Below are positions 49,001 to 62,700 of a stretch of DNA of 64,000 bases, piece after piece; the first letter of the stretch is position 1; every line of letters begins with the position of its first letter. The translations under genes were made by a program, and so were the position numbers. Source of the DNA: Rhabditophanes sp. KR3021 (taxonomy: Eukaryota > Nematoda > Chromadorea > Rhabditida > Alloionematidae); contig CAUJLY010000004.1 in the NCBI GenBank assembly GCA_963281155.1, positions 3,286,001-3,350,000 of the forward strand, written 5' to 3'. A model generated the notes under the pieces. It saw only the letters and a list, made by a program, of their open reading frames with translations. It made no database searches and was not told where the DNA came from.

Positions 49001-51858
49001 ACGGTACAAGTAAAAATTCGCATGGTCATGATAGCTGTCTTTGTTTTAACCAAAATTTTAAATTATTTAGAATTTATGGTAAAGACCTGTCACCAAAAAT
49101 ATAAAGGAAATGAAAAATTGTTTGAACCAACAACTTTAAAATATTACGACAATTTATGAGTGTACTAACGAGGATGTCTATTGTAGGCTTATCAAAACAT
49201 TCATTTTCAAAGTTATGACAATTATAATAGTTAAGGGAGTGCAAGTATGTGGCTGACAAAAACAAACTTATTCCAAATACTTGCGCAAACAAAGACTAAT
49301 ATAAAGATAAACCATCTGAGTATTATTTTGAATGTTTTGTACCCTATATTTTCCCACTCTCTAGGAATTTGAATGTGAATGGTAAATGGACGTTTTTTGT
49401 AATGCCACACAGTCCCATTTATCAAATAGCTTTATAATATTCATATTACTTTTGAAATAGTGCCAGCCATAAAACTACTTTTTCCCTAGAACGCAAAAAG
49501 TCGACTGACTATCCATTAACCAAATAAATATAGAGGATTTTAAGGATCTGTCTGCTGATGTGAAAGTCTTTAGCAAGCTTTTAAGAAAGGTAAATAAGAA
49601 TTTGATTTTTGTAATAAATTATTAAAAACTAGTTAACATAGGATATTATCATGACATGAAAGATACTAGGTTGTCAGTTACATTAAATCTAGCGCAAACT
49701 ATTGAAGCAGGTGTTTAATGTTGAAGATTAAGCAAGCAACGCATTTTCGTGTCGCCACTTGGAGAATTATAATAAATTATAATAACATATGTATTTTCAT
49801 ATTATTTGCACTGTCAAATAATTAAAGAACGTTTAGGTAATTGGATTTTGCGCATTCTTTAAATAAATACGTCATTTTATGGAGTATGCTAAAATGAAGT
49901 AATGGTAAATTGTGAAGTAATAAGCTAACAGGATAATGTTGTATCAGTCGTTTTAATGAGCATGTTGCTGAGTTAATATCCGGCTTTAGTGTTCAATAAT
50001 ATTAAAATGTAATATTATATCTTGTCTTAACTCGACAAACACATAATCTTGATAAACATTGTTAAAATGCGAAACTCATTAAATAAAAGCTAGGGTTTAT
50101 TTGATTAAGGGGTCAAAATTATTTATATAATAGTTCATGAAAAGACAAAATTGAGATAAGGATAAAAATAAGAATGATTGTATATGTTGAAATGAACGCA
50201 CTTTATAATTAGTCCTATTCTTTGAAAGGCAAATAATAGATACAACATCTCAGTAAATTTTTGGATATGTATAAATATATAAACAAAATAAATAGGATGA
50301 ACTATGACTGTAAGCTAGATATAGAGCTCTAGTTTAAATTGATAGGCGAGAATAAAAAGAAAGAAAAGCCATGGATTATGTAAGAAAACAAAATACATAT
50401 CTGATAACTATAATTGGGAAAAGAGGGACAAAGCTCTTTAAAGAATAAGCAAGTAAAAATAATTTATTTAAAGAGGTTTTTGAAGACAAAAAAATAAACG
50501 TTTATAAGCAATTCATCATTTTTTGCTCCCAAAACAACTTAATTTAATTGATAATAAAAGAAGGTACTATACCCTGATATAGCTGATCATTAACCAACTT
50601 TGAGGGAGTGGGAATATATATTTCCTCATTACTATTTATTCAGTTAACTGGAATAAGTAATAAAAAATCTAAATAAATAAAATCGTTATTAAGAGTATTT
50701 TTTGATTAAAATTGGATTTTTTAAATGCATCTATTAGTTGAATAAATATATTTTAGATTAGTGAAAATCAAGGTGACAACAAAGTTATAATAGGTGTCAA
50801 AAATAAGATAGGGAAACTAGAATAAAGAAAAATATTTTAGTATCAATATTTTGTAAGCATATCGCCTTCATGATTAGTGCTGTGCTTGGAATATTTTGGC
50901 TAGGCATTAATTATTGGACAGAATATGTACTACTTTTTGTAAATAAACTATGATTGGGTTCAATTTACCAAAATCGTTTGCATTTTACCGAAACACATAA
51001 ATTTAATCCGAGTTTGTAAATATAAAATAAATGATGGGTATCAAATTTTATAGAAGAAATAGATACATTGTCAAAGAGTATATACCGACAATCTAATTAT
51101 TTAGACTAATTTTTTTTGATTGACCCAAACTTTGCATAATATATTGCAGTAGAAAGAGTGATTGTTTTTCACCTCACACCCGCATTTTTATCGCTTAGAG
51201 TAATTGTTAGATAAGACGAACCTAATTAAATAGTGAAAATAAATGGCACTATCGAAATACTTTTAACGTTATCAAGCCATTAAATTGTTAATGGAATTGA
51301 CAGGTGGTGTACTAAATCAGTCATAGCTCTTTTATCTTAAATATAAAATGCATTATATTAGTTCTTTGTCGCAGAAAGTGTGTAGCGTGAAGGAGAATAT
51401 TTAAGGCATTTGAGTCCATTGATCTATAGATATTTTATTATGTAGACATCCTGCTGCCATCTAGATTAAATTTTTCTACTGAACAAAAAAGGCCGCAAGT
51501 CATGTTTGGGATGGTATACTAATAAACACCAATCTATCTTTGTTAATTAAGTATACAAGTAGTGCAAATGAATATCATGAATCATTGATATAGGCACAGC
51601 TGGCAATAATTTATTTTGCATTATATTCATCATATTTTTTGCACAACAAAAATATGACATTAATAGCATTATTTTGTATCAAAAAAGGCAAATAACTTTT
51701 TTTATGACTGTTAATTTACACAAAATGATTACCTCTTCCAATCTTTTCACAACCCATGTTTTTATTTTTGCAGATTTCTCTGATATTATTTCGTCTGGTG
51801 TCATTGGTGAGTCAGTACTGGGGGAGGAAGTGCTGGATGTGTCAAATGTAAGTGACAT
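43098..51858 (-). CDS. max-1: MAX-1 / PLEKHH-type PH-MyTH4-FERM protein
   Basis: Eight exons in transcript order: 51733-51858, 48645-48776, 48063-48279, 47841-48019, 47438-47794, 46734-47327, 44523-45846, 43098-43792. They total 3,624 bases (1,207 residues) with all phases consistent. A coiled coil spans residues ~28-75 (WVVKRLEE joins [11 protein letters not shown] across a 2.9 kb intron). An acidic, Ser-rich linker holds [11 protein letters not shown]. Two PH domains lie at ~447-540 ([15 protein letters not shown]) and ~562-683 ([18 protein letters not shown]), a MyTH4 at ~723-843 ([13 protein letters not shown]) and a FERM from ~878 to the end. In C. elegans MAX-1 works in motor neurons with the netrin receptor UNC-5 in axon guidance. 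The 2.9 kb first intron is unusually long for this genome. The intron at 45847-46733 contains a plus-strand broken gene. Confidence 0.9.
43793..44522 (-). other. MAX-1 last intron
   Basis: A 730-base intron between the FERM-coding exons. A short plus-strand stretch reads [18 protein letters not shown] near 44094-44150, which looks less AT-biased than the rest. It has no further support. I see nothing else in it. Confidence 0.4.
46100..46646 (+). pseudogene. Broken plus-strand gene nested in a MAX-1 intron
   Basis: Open segments in changing frames lie antisense to MAX-1. A segment with [19 protein letters not shown] and AIRFEEREN ends at a clear 38-base intron (GTAAGT...TATTTTAG, 46231-46268). 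It is followed by [17 protein letters not shown] and [10 protein letters not shown], then a stop. Another frame gives [17 protein letters not shown]. The last frame, 46468-46646, starts with ATG and contains [28 protein letters not shown] and [12 protein letters not shown] do not recognise the family. The terminal VTNI.HG and [11 protein letters not shown] blocks loosely resemble LTNIADSG and RLADEETVERLG of the spectrin-intron relics, but this is weak. It is best read as a decayed inserted gene that once had its own intron. Confidence 0.45.
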
Positions 51859-54800
51859 TTTGATTATTTACTGCATAAAAATTAAATATACAAACACTTC
51901 TATTCAGGTTAGCAAATGATATTAATTTGTAATAATTTGTAAATATGTACTTAGAATTATTTAGAATAATTTAGAATAAAGGCTGAAAATATAAAATTGC
52001 TTGTAAATGTAGGCAAAACATATAAATACAACGTTTTAGGCTTGAAATGGTCATTTATCATTATATGCAAATGAGACAAGAACATGAAATCGGAACAATA
52101 ATACCAAGCGAAGTTGGCAAAATTGGCCTTTGTATTTATCTATATATGGTCACCATAACAACGGGTCAAATGAGGATCACTTATAAATTAGCAAAAATGA
52201 CGGTGAACGTTGAAAGTTCAGACATCTTTTTACGATTAAATATATGTAGTTTAAAAATGGTTTTATAATTTAATAATTGTCTTGCAATCCAAAAGGAATT
52301 CCTATACATTACATATTTTAAAATAAATGAAAAAAGCATTTAGTTGATGAAAATAGATTTTATCAGTAGTAGCGAATGTGTCTGATATAATTAAAAAGAA
52401 TGGATGGAAAGTATTATTTTGCAAATAAACAGTAATGCTATGAAACGCGACCCAAAATAAGTAAATTGAGAGTTGAGGAATGAAAAAAGGCAAAACGCTC
52501 GAAATATGCACTACATACAATAAATAATTACAAATAAAATCAACTATGTGATAAGATTGATAAACTGTTGACTAAAAACTTGAATTGTGCCAAGAGATTG
52601 TTAAGAAGTCGTTAAAAAGTAAATAATGACAATAGGAACAGCTGTCGTACTTGCTCTTTTATGTAATACATTCTCGAGATAGTATTCTTAAAAAAGCTAG
52701 TACTCTTTAGTAGCAGCTGAAATAAAATCTCGCTTTGTAACCTAAATAACTTTTAAACCTTCTCAAAACTGTCGCATATCGGCAAAACTTTTACAGTCCA
52801 TAATACCAGGAATGGAAAGAACAAAATTGACATGAATTGGACCCGCAATTAAAAATGATGGTCTGACCACTCTTTTGCTTAGTAAACCAATTTGGACATG
52901 AAACAATTTCGAGGCCCATCTCATTGCTATCCTTAATACTGATGCAACTACTGTTTACTACATTGTTCCTTTGATAGTAGCCACAAAATAATTTAGATAT
53001 AATTCAGAAGTAATATAAAGACTAATGTGACCACTTTAGTCTATTGCATTATAATATCTGATCTAAATGCGGTAACATTTGAAAAAACATTCGTACTTCT
53101 TAAATATAAATAGTATGTACATTTGAGAAGAACAAAATGACATAAATGTAATGTCTGAATAATTAAAATAAATAAATTAGAGATGCTAATAGTCTTAAAA
53201 GCTAATAAGTATTTTATTGAATTGTTGGATAAATGGTTGAAAACATTTTACTCCACTTCAGTGTATTTTAACGGACAATGAGATCGCAATTTTATAGGAC
53301 TTTTGATAATTAAATTTTCCAAATTGTATGATAAAATTTAATTCTACGTCATTTTATTTTCTGAGAACTTGTTTGTAATATAGTTGTTGTTTAACAGATA
53401 AGCTTTGTCTTAATAGTTAAGGAAGGATAAAAAACATCTATTAAAGACTTTGTGGCACGACATTATGTTATGTACAAAAACATTTTTAATCAAATATACA
53501 GAAAATATACAAAAATATTAAGCGTCAACATTTGGAGTTATCTAAATACATGGCAAAATTGATATAAAACTTACTATCAATCTTAAATAATGTCCACTGT
53601 TCAATTTTGGCATGTACAGTGTGGGAAGAAAAGGGAAAATGATGAGTATTTGCATAAAGTATATGACAGTGATAGGCCTCTTCACCGTCTATCTTTATTT
53701 AAGTGGAATTTTAACGGATTTATTCTGTCTTTTATTAACCAATAAAGGACAATCAGTTAATCTGTGAAGCCTATAATATGAAGCTTGAACATATAAGAAT
53801 TAATTTTGGTATAAAGATGAAATGATAAGATTTAATCTCAAATGTGCTTGTCTTACTCCTTGTTTAAATTTTACAATAGACAAGGTTCAAAGAATCATTA
53901 TTCATAACATTTAGATATAAACAACAGCATTAAGCAATAAACCTTAAATAATATTTGGATTCGTTGAGATAGACTCTTTTTAGGATAATAGATTAATTAT
54001 GGCAGTAAATATTGAAAGGTCGCCAGCTAATTAGAATGGAGACAGTGGTGTCAATTCGCATACTAAGTTACACTTCTTAAAATGACTCTTTTTAATTAAC
54101 CATTTATAATTAAACAAAAGACATGCTAATTAAAGTCCATGCTGTCATATAATAATATGAAACATTATCCTGCTAACAATAACATACTTGATTTCTTTAT
54201 TAATATGTGTCACACATAGATGCTTTTATAGGATGATTTTACAAGATGATTTTATAAAAATAATTTCATTTATTATAAATAAAGATATGCCAACAAATGA
54301 TGGGAAAGTGGACTATTGTATAGCAAAATGAGGAATCGTTCTTTATTTGAGGCTTTTACAATAAAATTATGTGGATACCATATATATTTCATCTTTGATA
54401 AATAAACATGTGGTCAGTAAAATATTAGGATAATTTGTACTTATCAGTTGATTTTCATAAATAAATAATCGAACTCAAGATGTTTTGAATAAATCATTAA
54501 TTTTTCGTTGGTAAAAGCGTTTAATTCGTTAACTGGTCAATAGCCTGATATTATTTATGGGTAAAGACATTAATTTAATAAATATACAACTTATGCATGA
54601 ATAAAAACCGTAAATATTTTTCATATTTCATTTAATCGAATGCTACAAAAGCTGTTTAATTTTGCTGCTATTAATTAAATTTATTTCAATACTTCAAATG
54701 GCCATTTTTACATAAAAAGCTATATTCTCTGTGTTCTTTTAGAAGAATTGTAAATTACTGAAATAACATTGCACATTGTATACTCTCGAATAAAAGAATA

Positions 54801-57800
54801 AGGCATAATTTCACAGGAAACAATATTTTCTAACAGTTCGAAATAACATTTTTCTGAAATAGTTGAAATTACATCTACACTGATTGCGTTCCACAAATTA
54901 GACTAGAAATTTTCAAATACATCCGTTTGGGGAAATATAAGCACTGTGTTTTTTGCAGATGTTATTTTTGAAACTAACATTAACTAAAGAGTCAACTCAT
55001 ATAATTTAGATAAACTAAAAAACTCGCTTAAGTAATTATTTTAGTTAATACCCAAGAATTACGCTCACAATCTTTGTTGTCAACTAGCAAAAGTGTCTTA
55101 AAATTCATTAATCACGCTCACTATGTAAAACAACAATTTTGTTTAAGGTTTGTAATATAAAATGGCAGTTTTATGCCTTATTCTGACTTGTTTTGTCTTA
55201 CTGTTTCTTACAAATTGGGGCTTGATTTTTTCCTACTTAACGCTAAATAGTGGTATATAAACATTAATAGTGACTTTTGTTATATTATGGGGTGTCAATA
55301 CTTACATGCCACTTTTCCTTATTCTTGCATAAGTTAACGTATTTTCATGATTGTGTATATCAAAGAAAATATTATTAATGCCATTATTATCAAATATTCA
55401 ACGAGTGCTAGTAGACCATGATATTTTTCTCTGTTGCTACTCACATTTTTATTAACAAATTGAACGAATCGAAAAGATTGAATCTGTCAAATGTGAGTTT
55501 TGGCACAAGTATAAGGTTACTAATATTTAAACAACTTTGTAGAAAAATTTATATTGTTTAAATCTTTTATTTGGACTGTGTTGAAACTTCACGGGAATTA
55601 AAATATATAAAATTATAACACAAGTTATTATTATTAAATATTTTGTAGACACGGCAATTTTAAACGTATTTATTAGAATGTGTAACTTGAAAAATTAATT
55701 TACAAACCATTGACAAATTTAATCTTTGTGCGTTTTCTTTCTTCAAATCATCTAAAATTACCACTTCCCGAATAATCATTTTTCATTGCTCAAACTTATA
55801 AATTCATTTTCTAAACAATTTATATTGCTATCGTTTAGTTTTCATCAAACACCTATTATATAAATACGTAAATGCTCATAATATGCCGGAGATTACAAAG
55901 TTTATTTAGTAGTAGGTATGTACTTATCCAATTTATTTATGTTTGCCGTTCAAATAGAAAATATCATAAATAGTTGGTTAAAACTAGGCTTTAAGACAAC
56001 AAGTCTTTAGATGGAATTTATTTAGTACCAATTGGCTTACTTTCTTAAATAATATTTAAATGTAGAATTGGTTAAAAACATTAACTAACTCAGAATTTGT
56101 TTTCATTTGCGCATCTAATTTTTGAAAACATTGCTTATTTAAAATATGCGACATATGTCAATCTTGTTTGAGAAAAAATTTATATCTTTTATTAAACCTA
56201 AACTTCATATTAGTTCATCTTTATTGAGTAACTCTTTAGATAGAACTAAAATTTACGTTATATCCTTTTAGATAAAACATTTACTCGTTAATTTCATATA
56301 CATACATATTCCACGAACTTTTTAAATCACCATTTTTCTGTTTAAAGACTCATCTTTTTTGATAAGTTTATTCAATTTTTCCTTCCTTTTTTGATGTTCT
56401 TTTGGCGCAACCACTCTACTACGTTCTTTGTTAAATTCTTTTATTGTCATGGCTAGCATCTGTATCATTATTATCTGGACAAATTCTTTTACTCTTGGGA
56501 CCTATGCCAAACTTTTTAAGAAATAATTATCGTTTCATCTTATCAATTTATTTCATTCTGGTATATATTTTTTAAAGTGTTGAAATATTATGAATTTTCG
56601 AAAATTATATAACTCACAATATATTTATATATCTTGTTGGTAAGGTCTATAATTTCATTTTGTTAATCTCTTTTTCCTTTGTCACTTGATAACTTTGATT
56701 ACTAATTTGATAATACCATGCCGTTCGTCTAAAACTTCTTCAACAAACACAGGCTACTACATATGATTCATCACGCTAGCTATGCATGCTCTCAATTGAA
56801 TTGATAATAAAGCAAGATTATAAACTAAGTTATGCATTTCCCTAACTTGCTAACCACCGTCTTGCATGGGATATAATCGTTTAGAGAAACTACATACTAA
56901 TCTTCAAATTCTTTTTTCTTTATCTTTTATTTATTAATTTTGTCCTTTATGACTTTTCGAATATGCATTTGAGTGCAATAGTTATGAAGTCTCAGATAAA
57001 AGCTTGATACAGGAATAATAAGAGAATCATTAATTTGCACTCTCTAAGGTTCGAATATTGTCTAGAATTTGCTAACAGAAAACATAAATGACAAGTTTCA
57101 AAATTAACTAAAACAATAACAAAGTAATAGCAGTTGTGTTAACGAATCTGTTTCATCAATTTTAAAATTGCCACCCTATTCTATAGAAATTTTTAACATT
57201 TCTAAGAATTTTAGTAACTTTCCTAATTTTCGTAATTCTAACATTTACAACGTTTGCACTATTTTGTAGCATTTTCCTATTTACACGCAATTTCTTTTAC
57301 TTTGATTACCAAAAGTGTGTATTTTCATATTCCTGTCTTTATTTAAAGCTCTTGCTACAAGCTGCGTTAATGTTGTCGTCAAAGCTCAACCGCAAACATC
57401 TATTTTTGTTAATTCCTCTAGCTGATTGCTCCAAACTGTTGACTAAATTCCATATTATTAAGATAATAAGCTGAATGCCACACAATTCGAATACTGCCAA
57501 AATGTTGTTTAATGTTTGCTAGACTTAACATTAATCGCCACCGTGGGTCTCAAACTAGTCCGAAAGTGCCAATTCTCGTTCCACTTCTTAATTAACACAT
57601 TATTTTTGACCTCCTCGCAAATATAATTTCCTCTTTTCAAATTTCTTTAGCTTGGCAATTTTGCCACATATTCCAATGATTAATATTTATCCCTGAACTA
57701 GATGGATCACTACATCTACTTCTTACGAATGACATGTGGCGTCTCTTTACTAAAAACGTTTCAAAAACAACAGACAAGTGTAAAATGTATCCGATGACAT

Positions 57801-58764
57801 ACACTTCTTAAAAATTAATTAATGAATTTCATAAATCAAATGTAAGAGTAAGTATTTGAATAAGTATTATTTAGTTACCTTCAATTTGACTATTTGTATT
57901 CATTAATCAACATTTTATTTATAAAAAATATCTAGAACATCACAAAACATTCTAAGTAACTATTTATTACAAAGATTATTGGCAGGATTTGATAATTGTT
58001 AATAGTTATTTAGAAAATTGTTAGTAGTTATTTCAAAGATTGTAGAGTTATTTCAAGATTGTTAGTAGTCATTTCAAAGATTGATAGTATTTATTAAAGT
58101 TATTTGTTTTTTACAAATATTTGCAATTGTTATATGAATGTAGTTTAAATTGTAGATCCCAATAAAAAATCCTTCCAATCCACTTTAATTCATTTTTTTC
58201 ACTTCGAATTATTTTCTAAATGTGGTATTTTCAACATATCCAGTTAAGCCAAAATAGCCATTTTTATTTTGTATCTCCTTCTTTTAACCAAACCATATCA
58301 CACTACGTAATCATTACTTACAACTTTAAATTCACACTAACTATACCAATCTTTCTAAAAAGGTTCCCTTTGCCTTTACAATGGATATAATTTTGAGACG
58401 AATAAAAACTTTTTTGCAATTCTATCCATTGAAACAAAGAAAGTTGTTAAATCATTTTCCATTGAACTACATTTTGAAAAAGCAATTACAAAAAATGGTA
58501 ACATTTAAATTCTACACACTTTTATTGAGCTATTGCATTTGATGGCTTTATTTCATAGCTTCATTACAGATAAACTACGTACATACAAACAGTAATAATC
58601 TTAATTACAAAATAAATAAGTAATAGTACTCATATTTGTATTTATACTATTTTCCTTCTATTATTCTTGATATCTTTATTATTCTACTATTTTGATATTT
58701 CACTCTTTCAAGTTCTTTGGGCTTTGACATTTGGTAATGCTGTGAAAGAAACCAATCTTTAATA
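51859..58764. other. Gene desert between MAX-1 and the Ly6-like gene
   Basis: Nearly 7 kb without a supported gene. The longest open frames (for example near 52047) have no domain-like content or splice partners. Both flanking genes point away from it, so it should contain both promoters, but I see no specific motif. Degenerate direct repeats occur at 57960-58100. Confidence 0.5.
57960..58100. repeat. Degenerate tandem repeat
   Basis: Four to five imperfect copies of a unit resembling AAAGATTGTTAGTAGTTATT with period roughly 22-27 bases. Non-coding. Confidence 0.5.
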
Positions 58765-59561
58765 ATGTGGTACCAAAGATTTGCATGCTATATATTAATT
58801 ATATTTAGCATACAAACACCTGTCCTAGTCCATTCTCTAAAGTGCTATTCTTGTGCAAATGATTTTATTGTATGGGTAAGATTAATTTTACACTTCCTCA
58901 ACTCTTATAATTTAGCATTGGAGACATTTCTTTTTAAAAAGGAACTATGGCTTGTCTTCGAGTGACAATGAGTGTCTGGATGAATTGTATGTGTCAGACA
59001 GTTTGGTCAGTTGTTCAACGAGTTGCTTTATATTTGTGCTTAATGGCACAGATCGTAACACTAAGAAAACGACGGTTCTTGGGCTAGGGCGTGGATGCTC
59101 ATCTCAATTTCTGTCAGAAGAGCAGTATATGAGTAGAGGATTAGGTGTATATTCTGGCAAGTCTTACATTGGTAAACATTTGACCCAAAATTTTGACAAG
59201 GTATACTTAAAAGTTTGCTTCCCAACTTATACATTCATTTTAGTATGATTTGCAAGAGAACTGGTGCTTCTGCGATAGTCTTAAGTGTAATTACCAAAAC
59301 TGCTTCAGAGATTACGGCCGGCATCATCAAGCTATTCAGAATTATGCACCTGGTTGGGGTCAACCACCGCCTATAGATAATTCTTTTCCTGACTTCGAGG
59401 CGGACAATTCAAGAAGACGCTCGCCCCCTTCACCTAGAAGTTCGCACGGAAGTGACTCCGATTTTTGGAACTATTATGCAACGGGTGCCGGTCAAAACTT
59501 AGAACTTTCCTTTTTTACATTACTTTTTATTATGGCTTGGGAAGTTATAATGTATTGGTAA
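58765..59561 (+). CDS. Ly6/three-finger-like cell-surface protein, probably GPI-anchored
   Basis: Three exons, 58765-58875, 58916-59200 and 59244-59561, with introns of 40 and 43 bases, give 237 residues. A signal peptide (CYILIIFSIQTPVLVHS) is followed by LKCYSCAND, the classic start of a Ly6 domain. Then come ECLDELYVSDSLVSCSTSCF, a GRGCSSQF block and the closing WCFCDSLKCNYQNC, which carries the Ly6-type terminal C..D.CN pattern. A Pro/Ser/Arg linker leads to a C-terminal hydrophobic stretch (LELSFFTLLFIMAWEVIM) with almost no tail, which fits GPI attachment. Nematodes have large families of such proteins (for example the ODR-2 group), some of which modulate channels or receptors. It is tail-to-tail with the potassium channel gene, 191 bases apart. 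Partner unknown. Confidence 0.75.
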
Positions 59562-59752
59562 CTAGGATAATAGCATATACACACGACTATATAAGGAATG
59601 CTAGAAAAGTAGAACAACAAATGAGAAGTTTGTTTAAATTTTTTATGTATAAAATTTATAAATTATTAAATAAACTATTTATGATATTTAAAACTATTCC
59701 AAGTTTCGTGTAATAAATGTTAAAAGTAGTGATATGAAATTTTGGCAATTTG

Positions 59753-62700
59753 TTAAGGTCTGTGAAATTGTGGATGATGTGGACCGGATCTGTTTAAGGG
59801 GGGCGCACTCGTGTTTCTCGAAGTGCTTGAAGAACCAGGCGTTGAAGCTTGGTCAATAAAAATTAAAGGCACCATATTTGTAGCAATGTCATCTTCCTCC
59901 CCAGACATCGGACTAGAAGGATTGTCGACACTAAGGTGTCGAAGAGGGGGGATATTGGGAGATATTGAGGATTGTTGCATCATTCCTCCCGAGCCGAGTT
60001 GAGTTGCTTGAGTAGAGGGGAAGAATGTCCAACTTTCAGAAGCTCTTTCATTATACGGACTTCCATCGCCCGGTAATGCAGAATAAGATCCCATTGCTCG
60101 TGTTGATGGGGTTGCAATGCCTCCTTGTCTGCTATTGAAAAATTGAGTCAACAGTCTTTCGATATTTGAGACTTGGTGTTGTAAACGTTCAAAATTTGCG
60201 CGTGCTTCTGTTGAATTTTCTTGTATACTTTGCATGCCATGAGTTAAGACGTTAAGACGCTCCTAAAAGATTATATTTAGTAAAATAAGCTGGCAAGTAT
60301 TAAACTAACATTCACCTCGTTCAGCTGAGTCACACTCTGTTGAGATACATTAGGAGAAGATGTCCTTAATCTCGCCCTTGTTAAAGCTTGCGGCGACTTT
60401 CCATCTAAAAAACCATCATCAAATGTTTTTCCTTTTAAAAATGGGCTTCGTCGACGTGTGGTTCCGACAGAGGGTGCTCGAGTTAAGATATCGTGAGTAA
60501 ATGAATTATCTTTAACGTGATTATCACTACCATGCATCTCATCATCATGCGAAGAAGTGGCTACTGATTTTAAGCTGCCACCTCTACTATTAAGTGAACT
60601 TTTTGTAATACCTATAAGGCATAATTTCAGGAATAATTAGATAAATTTCAGATATTTAATATTGAAATTTGAATTTAATGTATTTTTTATTTAACAGTTT
60701 TTATAAATTGCCTAGATGTCTTGGTGCACATTTTCCAAATAGAGTCCCTTTTGAATGTTTAATAACATCCGATTACATCACCATAATTTGATTGCTGACT
60801 TAAAATGAAGCGTGTTAAAGAGGATTCAAATGATGGGCCAATAAAGACTGTTAAACTAGACGCAACTTCAATTAATCAAGAAGAGAATCCTGGTAGTTTT
60901 TTATCTATTTAATTTTATCAATACTCAAGTTGTTTAGGTAGAGATATTGTGTTGAGCCAGAAGATGTCCCAACTCTCAACAAGTGAAATGAAAAGAATTG
61001 TCTCTACTGAAGAAGAATTCAATATTGTAATTCATAAATACCATAGTTTGGGAGAATGTAATGGGGAGTTAAAACTTGCTGAAACTATAAAGTCAGTTGA
61101 AGAAATCGGCAATTTCGTTATGTATTATTGCATATTGGGAAAGGAGTAAATTACAAGGACTTGTCTTTTGAAGACTTTCTCAGCCTATTTTTCAACGTTG
61201 GGGTTTTGGGTGAATTTGAAAGGAGATTAAATTTGTGTCGCAGTGCAAATACTGCAACATTTTTAAAAGGACTCACTCTAAATATCAAAGAAAGTAAATA
61301 GAATGCTAAGTGGCAAAATAATAAAAAGATTACGGCTGTTCATATCGATGGCTTGCACACATTAATGAAGCTTTATCAATTGGATATGCTATTATCTTTA
61401 AGTTACAGAAGCCTTTAACTGACATTAACGCTTCAGAACAGTCTAACACAGTCATGAATATCAAAAATCTTTCAATAGTTAGTAGAATAAGTAAAATTGC
61501 ACAATTCTTTTAAATCTATGGTCTTTCAATTGTATGCTATGTATCTTATCATTTTTGTATGTCCCTTAATAAGTATTTTAATGTATATCCTTTAAGAATA
61601 CCTGCTTCTTTTTTTGAATCTGCTTCATTCAAAGGTATAATTTTGGTGGCATGCCTTTCTTTTATTCTTTGTAGCAATTTTCGCACAGGATGGTCTTCGG
61701 CTAAGGTAAATTTTTCATGCTTTCGACGTTCATCTAGTTCTTTTTCTCTCAATACGTCTACCATTTTTCGGAATCTTAGTCTATGAGTTAGATTGTAAGT
61801 CAAGGTTAAACTTCGAGAAAACGAGTTTCCAAATGATTTGTAAAAATTAAGTATTTCCATCAAATGTTCTTTCTTAATCATATGCAAATCTGTGTAGGTC
61901 AACGCTCGGACATTGGCAGTGGATTGACCGATATAAGTTCCTTTCCAGAACTCATCTCCAAACACATCTCCTTTTCCTAATATGGCAACTACCTCTTCAT
62001 CTTGGATGATTTCCAAAGACCCTTGAGCTACAAACCATAGTGCATCGACGGATTCTCCCTGAAATATTTACATTATTTCAATTCTCACAATAAAAATTTG
62101 AATAGTTTGTTATATTGTAAATGTTTAAAGCAACTCACCGTATGATATAACAAATTTCCTGGTGCTATATGTATGCTTTCCAAGGATAAGGCAAAACTTC
62201 TCAGACATCCATCTGACGCTAATGCAAAGCAGCCGTGTTCTTTGAAGATTTTTCGATTTAGATGAACACAAATGTCACTTTTCATATCTTTTGGGCAATA
62301 TCCTAATACTTTGCCAGTGTCAATACCTGAAATAATGATAAATAATGATAAAAATAAAAGCGATTCTTACCTTTGGCACTAGACCAAGAAATGTAGTCCA
62401 TTATTCGCTCAGATAACTGAAAACAATTTTAATTAGTTGTGGGATAAAAGTAAATTCCAATTATTATTTTAGTGTCTAAATTAGCATTGTGCGTGTACTT
62501 ACTTCTCTTGGTATTTCTTGGAGCTTTATAAACTCCCTAACATTGCTAATTATTTCATGATATCTAGCAGTTGAGGATGTCATTTGTTGAATAATTGTCG
62601 TCATATGTCCAAAAATGGCTGCATACTGAAAATTAAATTTCAAATTAGTCAGTAAATGATGTTTGATTTTTAAAGAATGTTATGGAAGGATTAATAGTTT

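Noticed and set aside
52047..52268. 73-codon plus-strand open frame in the gene desert
   Set aside because: Isolated, no homology-like pattern, no signal peptide and no splice sites; expected by chance.
60805..61513. An intact protein-coding gene nested in the channel intron
   Set aside because: At least one frame break cannot be explained by an intron of usable length (the only GT..AG there is about 12 bases), and two catalytic-type residues are replaced.
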